Origin: Candidatus Gastranaerophilales bacterium
GTDB lineage: Bacteria; Cyanobacteriota; Vampirovibrionia; Gastranaerophilales; Gastranaerophilaceae
Length of the DNA stretch: 64,000 bases
NCBI GenBank assembly: GCA_944324825.1
Contig: CALUXU010000009.1
Coordinates: 1 to 64,000 of the forward strand
Direction: 5' to 3'
Shown here: in pieces, positions 10,430 through 18,711 of the stretch
How the letters are laid out: each line of letters opens with the position of its first letter
How positions within the stretch are numbered: position 1 is the first letter of the stretch
Program-made: the position numbers and the translations under genes
The notes under the pieces: model-generated
Told to the model about the DNA's origin: nothing
Seen by the model: only the letters and a program-made list of their open reading frames with translations
Database searches by the model: none

Positions 10430-10761
10430 TGGGATAAATAAAATTAGGTCTGATGTAGGTTGGGCATACTTGCCCAACAAAATTCTTATGTCGAGCTAAA
10501 GCCCAACTTATATTGCTTGTCAACCTGAACTTGTTTCAGGTTCTTACTAATTTGGTATCATACTTGCTTGCTGGTAAGATCCCGAAATAAATTCGGGATG
10601 ACTTTTAATTTACTATTTCGGCAGATATAGGTTGGTTTTTTAAAGTATATCTATAAAAATGTAATCGAGAGTTGGAGTTTTAACCCAACAAATTATCAAT
10701 GTTGGGCTAAAAGCCAATCTACTATGGAATGAGAACTTCAACCAAATTACATTTACCCCCC
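10430..10761. repeat. Composite palindromic repeat, copy A
   Basis: No gene is seen. From about 10454 to 10724 the sequence matches, in reverse complement, the element at 39942-40265. It opens with the hairpin GTTGGGCATACTTGCCCAAC and ends with a GTTGGAGTTTTAACCCAAC unit plus GTTGGGCTAAAAGCC. Between them lie a CAACCTGAACTTG / CAGGTT hairpin and GATCCCGAAATAAATTCGGGAT. The partner copy carries extra sequence (about 50-60 bases) near this last hairpin. Confidence 0.75.
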
Positions 10762-11688
10762 CTATGCCTGTTTATCGGTGTCAAACATTGATAACATTGG
10801 GGTTAGTTTTTTGTTTGCGGCCATTGTGCCAAGGCATAGAGTTGCAAATATAATCGGAACTCTTACAATACTTTTCATTCCTTTTGTTACGCTTGATGAA
10901 AGCGATAAGAAGAATACAGGAACAAGAGTGTCTTTAAGAAGACTTTTTGTTGTGCATTTCAGTTTATCTTTAAAAGTTTTTTCTTCTGCGATTCTGAAGC
11001 TTTGCAATCCGATAAATGAGTTGTTAAACATTCTCATTTCCGGCATGTTGTAGATATTTCCTATTATATTCTTTTTGGTTTTTTCGTCTATCATGCTGTC
11101 CAGATATTTAAAATCCTCCGGCATGTTTTTCTTAAACTTATTAAACGGATTTAGTTCAGGTATTTTTTTGTTAACAGTTTCAGATTCCATTTGTTCTTTT
11201 GCAATCTGGTTGGATTTATTTTCTATTTTTTGGTTGATATAGTTTTTGTGTGTGTGCCCGATATTCAAAAGATAATCTGTTGTTACTCCGCCGAGAACAC
11301 CTGACAGAAGCACCAATGAACTGTCCAGACTATCTCTTACTATGTTATATGAATTTTGCGTAATAAATTTTATAGGTTTTCTGAGTATATTGTATTTTGA
11401 TTTCCAGATATTCGAGTTTTTAACTTTGTTTATAAATTGGGTGGTTAGTTTTTCAGCGTGTTTTTTTAACGGGGAATTGATAAAGTTTTTTCTTCCCATA
11501 TTATAAGCAACAAGTCCTGCGGCAGAACCTGCAAGAATAGCTGTATCTCTAATTAGTACATTTTTTTTCTCGTGTTTAGGGGCTTTTTGGTAATCGTTAA
11601 CAACTTTATATGTACCGGTAAAACCAAACAAAAACATACCGGTAGATTTAGAATTCAAAACACTGTTAACACTACTAACTATACCCAT
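10762..11688 (-). CDS. Unrecognised protein with several hydrophobic segments
   Basis: The product has 308 residues and I do not recognise a family. Hydrophobic stretches are visible at about residues 15-25 (GMFLFGFTGTY), 47-63 (IRDTAILAGSAAGLVAY), 120-140 (SSLVLLSGVLGGVTTDYLL) and near the C-terminus (DTLVPVFFLSLSSS, and VPIIFATLCLGTMAA). It is basic between them, with NPFNKFKKNMPEDFKYLDS in the middle. A membrane-associated protein is likely. The mRNA may be leaderless: TAATAT lies at 11695-11700 (minus strand), 6 bases from the ATG, and no Shine-Dalgarno sequence fits. TAGCAAAAATTTTTTT lies further upstream, as in other promoters of this window. Confidence 0.6.
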   Translation of the reverse strand: MGIVSSVNSVLNSKSTGMFLFGFTGTYKVVNDYQKAPKHEKKNVLIRDTAILAGSAAGLVAYNMGRKNFINSPLKKHAEKLTTQFINKVKNSNIWKSKYNILRKPIKFITQNSYNIVRDSLDSSLVLLSGVLGGVTTDYLLNIGHTHKNYINQKIENKSNQIAKEQMESETVNKKIPELNPFNKFKKNMPEDFKYLDSMIDEKTKKNIIGNIYNMPEMRMFNNSFIGLQSFRIAEEKTFKDKLKCTTKSLLKDTLVPVFFLSLSSSVTKGMKSIVRVPIIFATLCLGTMAANKKLTPMLSMFDTDKQA

Positions 11689-11752
11689 ACATGTATATTA
11701 AATTCGAACAAAAAAATTTTTGCTAGTGCCTTGTTATATGAATTAAAAAAAA

Positions 11753-12367
11753 TTAACCTTCTCTATGTTCAGGAGTAATAACTTTATCAATAAGTCCGTA
11801 TTCAACAGCTTGAGCGGCAGACATGTAGTAATCTCTTTCGCAGTCTTTTTGGACTTTTTCAACATCTTGTCCTGAATTTTCGGCTAAGATTGTGGTTAAT
11901 TCTTTTTTCATACGCAAAATTTCTTTAGCTTCGATTTCGATATCCGTAGCCTGACCTTTTGCTCCCCCTAGCGGCTGGTGAATCATAATTCTTGCAGAAG
12001 GAAGTGCCAATCTTTTTCCTTTAGCACCGGATGACAGCAAGAAGGAACCCATACTTGCAGCTTCGCCCAAACAAATTGTTGATACGTCAGCTTTAATCAG
12101 GTTCATAGTATCGTATATAGCCATCCCTGCGGTAATAACACCACCCGGACTGTTGATATACAACATAATGTCTTTTTCCGGATTTTCGCTGTCTAAAAGT
12201 AAAAGCTGAGCAACGATAGAGTTTGCGACTTCGTCGTCAATTTCTGTTCCTAAAAAGATAATTCTTTCTCTCAATAACCTTGAAAAAATATCGAAAGAAC
12301 GCTCTCCTCTTGATGAAGCTTCAATAACAGTCGGCATATAGCTTAAAATTTTAGAAACATCACTCAT
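11753..12367 (-). CDS. clpP: ATP-dependent Clp protease proteolytic subunit
   Basis: This is the serine peptidase chamber that works with Clp ATPases. The product has 204 residues, normal length. Ser of [11 protein letters not shown] and His of [11 protein letters not shown] are visible, and the Asp of the triad is expected in the [10 protein letters not shown] segment. Also seen are [15 protein letters not shown] and [17 protein letters not shown]. The usual GQAASMGA reads GEAASMGS here, a Gln-to-Glu change beside the nucleophile found in a subset of homologs. The start codon overlaps the end of the upstream folate enzyme gene by 8 bases, so the two are co-transcribed. Confidence 0.95.
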   Translation of the reverse strand: MSDVSKILSYMPTVIEASSRGERSFDIFSRLLRERIIFLGTEIDDEVANSIVAQLLLLDSENPEKDIMLYINSPGGVITAGMAIYDTMNLIKADVSTICLGEAASMGSFLLSSGAKGKRLALPSARIMIHQPLGGAKGQATDIEIEAKEILRMKKELTTILAENSGQDVEKVQKDCERDYYMSAAQAVEYGLIDKVITPEHREG

Positions 12368-12917
12368 GCTTTTCTCCTTTTTCCCACATTATATTACAAA
12401 CTTTTTTTTCTGTCACGAAACAATCTATTTTTACGTCAAATTCTTCGGCCGGAACTGATTCAAAAACTAAATCCTGCGGAATGGGTACAAGCTTTAGGGC
12501 TTGAATTGTTTTCAAAAATTTGTCGTAAAAACCGCCTCCGTAACCCAAACGGTTGCCGTATTTATCGACAGCCAGAGCCGGAACTATTATTAAATCGAGC
12601 TTCGGGCATAGTATACATTCTGTTTTGGGTTCTTTAATATTGTATTTTGCAGTATTCAGACTATCTCCTTTTTTATAAGGGCAGCATTCAAGGTTTTTGC
12701 CGTTCATTCGGGGCAGGAAAAAATTCTTGTTTTCGTAGTCCAAGAGTTTAAGAACGTTTATTTCTGTTTTGAGCGGGTAAAAAATCATGATATTTTTTGA
12801 ATCTTTGAATATATCTGAATGGGCAATATTTTTGACGATTAAATCACTTATACGGTTAATATCCAAATTGTTACGTATTTCTTTTGCTTTTAGTCTTAGA
12901 GAGGTTTTGTTATTCAT
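12360..12917 (-). CDS. 5-formyltetrahydrofolate cyclo-ligase
   Basis: The enzyme converts 5-formyl-THF to 5,10-methenyl-THF with ATP and recycles a storage folate. The product has 185 residues from the ATG at 12917. The signature [20 protein letters not shown] followed by GGFYDKFL is present, as are the N-terminal KAKEIRNNL and FLPRM. An upstream TTG at 12941 is in frame but adds only MILLYIKS and leaves little room for the promoter shared with the divergent gene at 12944, so I prefer the ATG. It is coupled to clpP by an 8-base overlap. Confidence 0.88.
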   Translation of the reverse strand: MNNKTSLRLKAKEIRNNLDINRISDLIVKNIAHSDIFKDSKNIMIFYPLKTEINVLKLLDYENKNFFLPRMNGKNLECCPYKKGDSLNTAKYNIKEPKTECILCPKLDLIIVPALAVDKYGNRLGYGGGFYDKFLKTIQALKLVPIPQDLVFESVPAEEFDVKIDCFVTEKKVCNIMWEKGEKHE

Positions 12918-12943
12918 AGATTTAATATATAATAAAATCAACT

Positions 12944-13522
12944 ATGGATAAAGAAAAAGATACAAGTTTATATAATCCGGATTGGGATGAGCACGGTTAT
13001 ATTCAGGTTTATACCGGCAACGGAAAAGGCAAGACAACAGCATCTTTGGGTCTTGCAATGCGAGCATTGGGCAGAGATTGGCGTGTTCTTCTCATAATGT
13101 TTACTAAGGGTGGAAATAAATACGGAGAGCTTAATTCTTTTAGAAATTTATCCGAAAAAATCAGCCGAAATTTAACCATATATCAGGCAGGAACAGAACA
13201 TATAGTTTATTCAGATAATATAACTCCTGCTGATAGAAAAATTATAACTGACGGCTGGGAATTGGCAAAAAAGGCGATAAAGAACAATGAATATCACCTG
13301 ATTATCCTTGATGAATTAAACATTGCGACAGCGCTCGGGATAATTGATGTTGATGATGTAGTGGATACAATAAAGAATAAACCGGACAGGATGGAGATAG
13401 TATTAACCGGCCGCGATGCGAACCAAAAAATCATAGATGCGGCACACCTTGTATCCAAGATAGAGCCTGTAAAACACTATTGGGATATTGGAGTTTCTGC
13501 CCGTAAAGGAATTGAATTCTAA
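12944..13522 (+). CDS. Corrinoid (cob(I)yrinic acid a,c-diamide) adenosyltransferase, CobO/BtuR type
   Basis: The enzyme transfers the adenosyl group of ATP to cob(I)alamin or its precursors to make coenzyme B12. The product has 192 residues. The P-loop GNGKGKTTASLGLAMRALGR lies at about residues 25-44. LIILDELNIATALGIIDVDD and VLTGRDANQKIIDAAHLVSK are typical of CobA/CobO/BtuR. The end, KHYWDIGVSARKGIEF, is the family's usual C-terminus. No other cobalamin gene is near, so salvage or de novo use cannot be told apart from this window. It starts 26 bases from a divergent gene. Confidence 0.92.
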   Translation: MDKEKDTSLYNPDWDEHGYIQVYTGNGKGKTTASLGLAMRALGRDWRVLLIMFTKGGNKYGELNSFRNLSEKISRNLTIYQAGTEHIVYSDNITPADRKIITDGWELAKKAIKNNEYHLIILDELNIATALGIIDVDDVVDTIKNKPDRMEIVLTGRDANQKIIDAAHLVSKIEPVKHYWDIGVSARKGIEF

Positions 13523-13629
13523 TACTTTTTTCCTACATAAAAACTCTTATTTTTTATAAAAAATAAATTCCTAACCGGTTCAATAGATAAATCGAATAGA
13601 TAACTTAGCATGAAATTAGAGGTCTTTTT

Positions 13630-14562
13630 ATGCTAAAGAAACTGTTCGTTATATCTTATATAATAGTTTGTATGTCGTTTCCGGTTGTTGCAAAAGACAA
13701 TTTATCAACAACTTTGTCAAAGCTTGAGGATGCGACATTCGGGGTGGATTATTCTACCGAAAAACCGGAGAAAAGGCTTGACAGATTAGAAAAAAACATA
13801 TACGGAAAAACAAAATCAGGTTCTGTTGGAACAAGACTTTCTAATATAAACAAAGATATTGCAGGTGATGTTATAGGAGAAGAAATAAAACCTACACCTG
13901 ATACATTCATGAATGAAGATGATTTGATAGCGAGTGACGGAACGGAGAATTATCCGATATTGAACGAAATTGAACAAAAACTATTTTATCAATCCACACC
14001 GGAGAAGAGTCTTCATTCTCGTATAGTAAACATAGAAAAGAAATTATTTAACAAGACTTATGAGACAGATGATTATTTTACACGGGTTGAAAGAATTAAA
14101 GCAGAATATTATAACCAGAATCCTCCAATTGCGAATGCTGGGGATTTTGATAACGGCTATGACACTTATAGTAGGGATTATACGGCTTACAACGATACGG
14201 AACCGGATCTCCAGTCTTATTACACTCCTCCTACAATGAGGAATTGGAATAATCGCAACAGTGCTCCATATAGTACGTATAGTCCGACAGATGAGTATGA
14301 ACTGGCGGCATTGGAGGAGAAGATTCTCAAGAACACATATCCAAACGAATCCGTAAACGAACGTTTATCGAGATTGGAGAACAAGGTATTTGAAACGGAT
14401 TTCTTTTATGATGATGCCAAAATTCGTATAGACAGACTTGCAAGTGTATCAAAGGCAAAGAAAAGCTCACACAAATACGATAATAATAAGTTTTATTCAA
14501 AACTGAATACGGCAATGACCATAGGTTCAATGGTATTGATGGTTCTGGCATTTATTCTGTAA
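13630..14562 (+). CDS. Membrane-anchored protein with three LE-type repeats
   Basis: The product has 310 residues. A signal peptide (LFVISYIIVCMSFPVVAKD) is followed by three degenerate repeats of about 50 residues. Each has a leucine-rich helix, a (K/N)xT(Y/P) or YST segment and an RLxRLE-like helix: LSKLEDATFGVDYS-RLDRLEKNIYG, LNEIEQKLFYQST-RIVNIEKKLFNKTY and LAALEEKILKNTYP-RLSRLENKVFE. A Tyr-, Asn- and Pro-rich linker (about residues 165-215) lies before the third. The C-terminus, TAMTIGSMVLMVLAFIL, is a membrane segment with nothing after it. I know of no assigned function. The repeats suggest a coiled or TPR-like scaffold in the periplasm. Confidence 0.6.
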   Translation: MLKKLFVISYIIVCMSFPVVAKDNLSTTLSKLEDATFGVDYSTEKPEKRLDRLEKNIYGKTKSGSVGTRLSNINKDIAGDVIGEEIKPTPDTFMNEDDLIASDGTENYPILNEIEQKLFYQSTPEKSLHSRIVNIEKKLFNKTYETDDYFTRVERIKAEYYNQNPPIANAGDFDNGYDTYSRDYTAYNDTEPDLQSYYTPPTMRNWNNRNSAPYSTYSPTDEYELAALEEKILKNTYPNESVNERLSRLENKVFETDFFYDDAKIRIDRLASVSKAKKSSHKYDNNKFYSKLNTAMTIGSMVLMVLAFIL

Positions 14563-14965
14563 AACAACAGATTTTGGGCTTAATATCAATAAATGATAAT
14601 ATTGGACTGAAAGTCTAACCTGCTCAGAATGATGGAATTTTCGTCATTACGAGGAGAGTAAATGTGAAGATTAAAATTCTACTACACTATTTACTTCGAC
14701 GAAGTAATCTTTTTAGATTGCTTCGCTAACGCTCGCAATGACAGGATTCTATTCACTATTTACTTTTTAAATAGGTAGACTGAAGTTTAATTTACTATAA
14801 AAAATTATTACAAAATGTAAATAAAAAGCAAAAAGAATTGCAAATTCTTACAAAAAGTATTATTGTAATTTACATAGTAAATTATTATTTTACATAATCT
14901 TATATTTTTATTATAACATTTTGTTTTATAAAAATGCAAATTCTTAATAATTAAAAGGAGGAGTT
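14563..14965. repeat. Intergenic stretch with dispersed repeats and an AT-rich promoter region
   Basis: No gene is seen. At about 14571-14622 there is an ATTGGACTGAAAGTCTAACCT hairpin remnant of the GTTGGGG family. At about 14640-14760 there is a repeat of the type CGTCATTACGAGGAG ... GATTGCTTCGCTAACGCTCG, which reappears in reverse near 33650-33770. The last 160 bases are AT-rich, with a TATAAC/TATAAA tract and AAAGGAGG just before the next gene. Confidence 0.6.
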
Positions 14966-16522
14966 ATGATATTGGGATTTAACGATTATACAAAACAAAG
15001 ACTGGATGAGGATGTTTGGAGGTTTCAGAATTATTATAAATTCTATCAATCAAATACGTACGGAAAAAATGATGAGTTGGATGCTTTCCGGGTAGCATAT
15101 ATATCATCTTATATTGCATACAATTATGGTGACAGAGTTGCAAAAAAACAATTTGACAACGATTTGAAAATGAATCCGGAATATAATAACGAAACCTTGA
15201 GAGAAGCTTCTATGAAAATTTGGAATTCTCGTGTAGGTAGAGAGGTAGCAAAAGAGTTAAAAAAATATAATCGTGGGAAAAATTTAGATGAAAACCAGAT
15301 AAAATCGATGCTTGCATATTCTATTTCCGAAAAACTTTATGATGATATGATGATAACATCGTTAAATGATAATAAAAATTATGACGATTTTGATGAAATA
15401 TATTTTGCTAAGCCGCAGTCAATAGAACCTTCCAAGCCATCAGATAAAGTTCTTGAAGGCAGTATTGAACAAAATGTAGCACAAAATGATAACAAACAGT
15501 TTGCAGACTCAAATACAGATACCCGTTATGAATACATAAAAACTCCGTGTGTAGGCTCTTATGAGGTATCAGGATATACCAAAAAAGATGGTACTGAAGT
15601 AGATGATTATATAAGGACCTGCGGAGCAAAACATATCCGAAAAGTAAAGAAAAAATCGGCAGCAGATAATTATATGGATAAAAATGTAACGGTTCAACAA
15701 CCGTCAGAACAGGCTGTACCATCTGTAAAAAATAATGATATCGGATATAAGCAAATTAAAAATCCGGATGGAAGCTATAAGCTTGAAATGGGAGCTAAAC
15801 AAACAAGACAATTAAAATATTCAGAAATTTATAATACTCCTATACGATTAACTTGGGATGAAAAATTACAACAAAATATTGCACAAAATTCACCTTCGGA
15901 AATACCGTTATTTTATTACTACAAAATATCTCTGGATTTAGCTGACGGTAATATTGATACAATCAAACAGGATAAGTACAATATGGTGACTAAATTTTCC
16001 GATTTTAAAAATGGAGATTTGAAATCTTTTATAAAAGAAAAAATAATTCAAAGCAGATATCTTTACCCGGAACAAAAAGATTTTGAAGAAAGAATCAATA
16101 ATAGCTATATTATTACAGTAAAAGAAGGTTCACCTTTAGCAAATCAAATAATTAATTCAAATAAATTGAAAGAATTTATTAGTGCAAATATGGATGATAT
16201 AACATCGGGAAAATTTAAAAATAAAATAGTTAGTTTTGAATTTCAAAAGCCAGAGTTCTCTGAACTTTTTACAGATAAATCTTCATTATATTTTACGTTA
16301 CATAATGTAGATATTTATAATATTCATGTTGATAAAAATGATAATGTTATAATGGATTTTATTGATGATTATAATTATGAACATTGGGAAAAAGCGAGAA
16401 ATATAGTAAATAATATAATTGTAGATATAAATAACAGAGCTTACCATCAACAGCTTACCGGTGAATTACAGCCATATATTTTACATATACCGATAAAAAT
16501 AAAGATACATAAAAATAAGTAA
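14966..16522 (+). CDS. Large hypothetical protein with a DUF6973-like N-terminal region
   Basis: The product has 518 residues and no signal peptide. Near residues 33-90 it reads ELDAFRVAYISSYIAYNYGD, then MKIWNSRVGREVAKEL. This resembles the DUF6973-type pattern (DAFRHA ... YG ... N..VGREI) found in proteins linked to toxins of phage or polymorphic systems. A polar, low-complexity middle (about 150-260) contains two related segments, YEYIKTPCVGSYEVSGYTKK and YKQIKNPDGSYKLEMGAKQT. The C-terminal half (about 300-515) is acidic and unrecognised. AAAGGAGGAG precedes the ATG. The gene is convergent with a small membrane protein gene 7 bases away, which raises an effector/immunity idea that I cannot support further. 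Confidence 0.5.
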   Translation: MILGFNDYTKQRLDEDVWRFQNYYKFYQSNTYGKNDELDAFRVAYISSYIAYNYGDRVAKKQFDNDLKMNPEYNNETLREASMKIWNSRVGREVAKELKKYNRGKNLDENQIKSMLAYSISEKLYDDMMITSLNDNKNYDDFDEIYFAKPQSIEPSKPSDKVLEGSIEQNVAQNDNKQFADSNTDTRYEYIKTPCVGSYEVSGYTKKDGTEVDDYIRTCGAKHIRKVKKKSAADNYMDKNVTVQQPSEQAVPSVKNNDIGYKQIKNPDGSYKLEMGAKQTRQLKYSEIYNTPIRLTWDEKLQQNIAQNSPSEIPLFYYYKISLDLADGNIDTIKQDKYNMVTKFSDFKNGDLKSFIKEKIIQSRYLYPEQKDFEERINNSYIITVKEGSPLANQIINSNKLKEFISANMDDITSGKFKNKIVSFEFQKPEFSELFTDKSSLYFTLHNVDIYNIHVDKNDNVIMDFIDDYNYEHWEKARNIVNNIIVDINNRAYHQQLTGELQPYILHIPIKIKIHKNK

Positions 16523-16529
16523 TAATTAT

Positions 16530-16922
16530 TTAGAAAATTTTTAAATAAAAAATAGTAATACAAATTGAAATAAAAAAACTAACAAATCCTGCAGTCCAAA
16601 AAATATGATATACAGGGTTTGTTAGTATAAATTTATTTGTTATTCTAAAATGAAATAATGTAATTGTTTCAATAATAAAAACACCTACGATTATATATGA
16701 TAAGAAATAGTTTGCAATCATATATAATAGACTCAACATGTATACTCCTATTGCAAAATCTTGGTTAAATCTATTACCTGGTTCTCCCATTAATATACCT
16801 AAGAAAATATAAATTATATAAACTAATAATGAAATATTTGTTCCCCAAGCCAATACATGTGTCCACCACATGGATTTTAAATATGTAAATAATTTGCAAA
16901 TATTGATAAAAAATTTTTTCAT
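16530..16922 (-). CDS. Small polytopic membrane protein
   Basis: The product has 130 residues with three or four predicted membrane segments: about 25-44 (LAWGTNISLLVYIIYIFLGI), 58-85 (IGVYMLSLLYMIANYFLSYIIVGVFII) and 105-130 (HIFWTAGFVSFFISICITIFYLKIF). The family is not recognised. It has no obvious Shine-Dalgarno sequence. It faces the 518-residue protein, with 7 bases between the stop codons. Confidence 0.5.
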   Translation of the reverse strand: MKKFFINICKLFTYLKSMWWTHVLAWGTNISLLVYIIYIFLGILMGEPGNRFNQDFAIGVYMLSLLYMIANYFLSYIIVGVFIIETITLFHFRITNKFILTNPVYHIFWTAGFVSFFISICITIFYLKIF

Positions 16923-16976
16923 ACATATATTATAACATAATAAATCACAATATTATAATATATTTACTGTTAATTT

Positions 16977-17026
16977 GCAGGTTGGGGTTTCTACCCCAAC
17001 AAATAATATTGGGCTGTTCAACCTGC
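16977..17026. repeat. Solitary GTTGGGG palindromic repeat unit
   Basis: GCAGGTTG and CAACCTGC form an outer stem. Inside lie GTTGGGGTTTCTACCCCAAC and ATTGGGCTG. This is the cleanest single copy of the dispersed element seen elsewhere at about 234-287, 10454-10724, 39942-40265 and 52635-52690. Confidence 0.75.
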
Positions 17027-17048
17027 TGTATAACTTTTTAAGACACGA

Positions 17049-17438
17049 TTAAATCTGCATAGAATTAATCTCTGTATAAGCGTTAAGTAAGCGGTTTCTT
17101 ATTTGTACTGCCATTTGTAAGCTCAAGTTAGATTTTTCTGCGGCAATAATTACTTCGTGTGCTGATATATCACCGCCGGATGCAAGTATTTCTTCCGCGC
17201 GTTCCGCATTTACGGCATCGTTGTTAACTGAATTAATCCCGTCAGATACGGCAGTATTCAATCTATCCATAAATTTATCCATATCATTTTTTTCCGGTTT
17301 TCTTCTGCTTTCCAGGATATCATCAAATGATTTTTCCGGATCGTTTTGAATCTGAAACGCATCGTTTTCTTTTAACGCTTTATTAAAATCTTGTATCGGA
17401 CTGTAATTAAATTCTGATATTCCGCCTATATATTCCAT
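17049..17438 (-). CDS. fliE: Flagellar hook-basal body complex protein FliE
   Basis: FliE is the small adaptor that joins the MS ring and export gate to the rod. The product has 129 residues. The conserved C-terminus is clear: GGDISAHEVIIAAEKSNLSL followed by QMAVQIRNRLLNAYTEINSM. The N-terminal half (residues 1-60) is variable and charged, as usual. It is the third gene after flgB and flgC on this strand, separated from flgC by about 100 bases that contain part of a dispersed repeat. Confidence 0.92.
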   Translation of the reverse strand: MEYIGGISEFNYSPIQDFNKALKENDAFQIQNDPEKSFDDILESRRKPEKNDMDKFMDRLNTAVSDGINSVNNDAVNAERAEEILASGGDISAHEVIIAAEKSNLSLQMAVQIRNRLLNAYTEINSMQI

Positions 17439-17538
17439 AATACTTACCTCTTTTTTTTGTTGGGATAGAAACCCTAACCTACTTTAATGAGTAAATACAA
17501 TTTCAACCAAATTCATTTACCCCTTTACTCCTTTACCC

Positions 17539-18045
17539 CTATATGTTCATTGCCGATTGAATCATTGTTTTTACGTTTTCTGCAGAGGCGGCATTTGCCT
17601 GATAGGCTTTTGATGCTGAAACCATACCAACCATTTCTTCTACAATATTAACGTTAGGCAAATCAACGTATCCTTCTTCATCTGCATCCGGATGAGACGG
17701 ATCATAAATAGTTTTAATCGGGTTTTGTGCTTCGTATATACCTGAAACCTCAACCCCTTTATATTTTCTTCCTTCATTAAGAGCAATACCGGTGTTGATT
17801 TCATAGTTTCCCGTTTCAGGGTTAAATCTGCCGGCTGTTGCATTATTGCTAAAGTTTGACGGACCTCTGGAGAGTTGATCAGCAAGGACCGCTCTAAAAG
17901 CAACATCTTTTTTGATATAAACCCCTTTTGAGCCGTCAGGATTACGGGTTGTATTAATATTGGCAATGTTGCTCGCAATCGTATCCATTTTAATACGTTG
18001 AGCCGTCATTCCTGAACCTGCTATATCAAATGCCGTAAAACTCAT
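17539..18045 (-). CDS. flgC: Flagellar basal-body rod protein FlgC
   Basis: FlgC is a proximal rod subunit. The product has 168 residues, slightly longer than many FlgC proteins. The N-terminus FTAFDIAGSGMTAQRIKMDT is followed by the IASNIANINTTRN rod motif. GVYIKKDVAFRAVL follows, and the C-terminus VNIVEEMVGMVSASKAYQAN then AASAENVKTMIQSAM carries the helical rod signature. It starts 23 bases after flgB on the same strand. Confidence 0.95.
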   Translation of the reverse strand: MSFTAFDIAGSGMTAQRIKMDTIASNIANINTTRNPDGSKGVYIKKDVAFRAVLADQLSRGPSNFSNNATAGRFNPETGNYEINTGIALNEGRKYKGVEVSGIYEAQNPIKTIYDPSHPDADEEGYVDLPNVNIVEEMVGMVSASKAYQANAASAENVKTMIQSAMNI

Positions 18046-18068
18046 TTGTTACCTCACTTTACTTTTAA

Positions 18069-18563
18069 TTATTGTCCGCCTCTGATTGCACTGGAAACTT
18101 TTTCGTATTCCCGTCTTTCAAGGTTTGACAGAAGTGTATATTGTGTACCTGTCTTAGACAAATCCATCATTTCTTTTTCAAGTTCAACATTATTCCCGTC
18201 CGGAGAGCCTCCGTTGAAGGTATCTGCAAGAATTTGCGGCTGGAATTCGGCAAACGAATTAGAGTTCAGATACGCTTTTTGTTCCGGAGTCAGAATGTTA
18301 TACCCTTCTTTAGTAAGTCTTTGCGGACTGACTTCTGAAATTGATTGCGGATTGTATTGAATACTGTTTAATCCTTTTACGTATTCTTTGTTTTTCTGGT
18401 CTTCAATCATCTCGTAGAGTTGTCCTTCAAAACTTACTTCCTGTCTTTGGTATCCAGGTGTCATAACATTGGCAATGTTGGATGATACGGCTTGTTGTCT
18501 TGCAAGTAAACCGTCCATTCCAAGTTTCATTGTGTGCATTGAGCTTGATGTTATTAAATCCAT
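18069..18563 (-). CDS. flgB: Flagellar basal-body rod protein FlgB
   Basis: FlgB is the most proximal rod subunit. The product has 164 residues. The N-terminal LGMDGLLARQQAVSSNIANV followed by MTPGYQRQEVSFEGQL is diagnostic. The C-terminal NVELEKEMMDLSKTGTQYTL contains the conserved VELEKEM helix. It heads the flgB-flgC-fliE cluster, downstream of a two-component pair on the same strand. GAGG lies before the ATG. No other flagellar gene is in the window. Confidence 0.95.
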   Translation of the reverse strand: MDLITSSSMHTMKLGMDGLLARQQAVSSNIANVMTPGYQRQEVSFEGQLYEMIEDQKNKEYVKGLNSIQYNPQSISEVSPQRLTKEGYNILTPEQKAYLNSNSFAEFQPQILADTFNGGSPDGNNVELEKEMMDLSKTGTQYTLLSNLERREYEKVSSAIRGGQ

Positions 18564-18711
18564 ACTTACCTCTTTTTTGTGAATAGTGATTAGTGAGGGG
18601 CGAATAGCCTTTTTTAATCACTTACTTTCTTTTTTTGTCGGGCTTACTTTACCGGTAATGTGGTGGGTGAAATTCAACCCAATACATTTACCCCTACCCT
18701 CCTACCATTTA

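Noticed and set aside
10305-10523. Minus-strand ORF of 72 residues overlapping the end of dnaN
   Set aside because: It is made of dispersed-repeat sequence and dnaN antisense, with no start signal.
12918-12941. TTG start for the 5-formyl-THF cyclo-ligase
   Set aside because: It adds eight poorly conserved residues and uses up the space for the divergent promoters; the ATG at 12917 begins the family-like part.
18046-18360. Plus-strand ORF opposite flgB
   Set aside because: Shadow of flgB. FlgB motifs on the minus strand are unambiguous.
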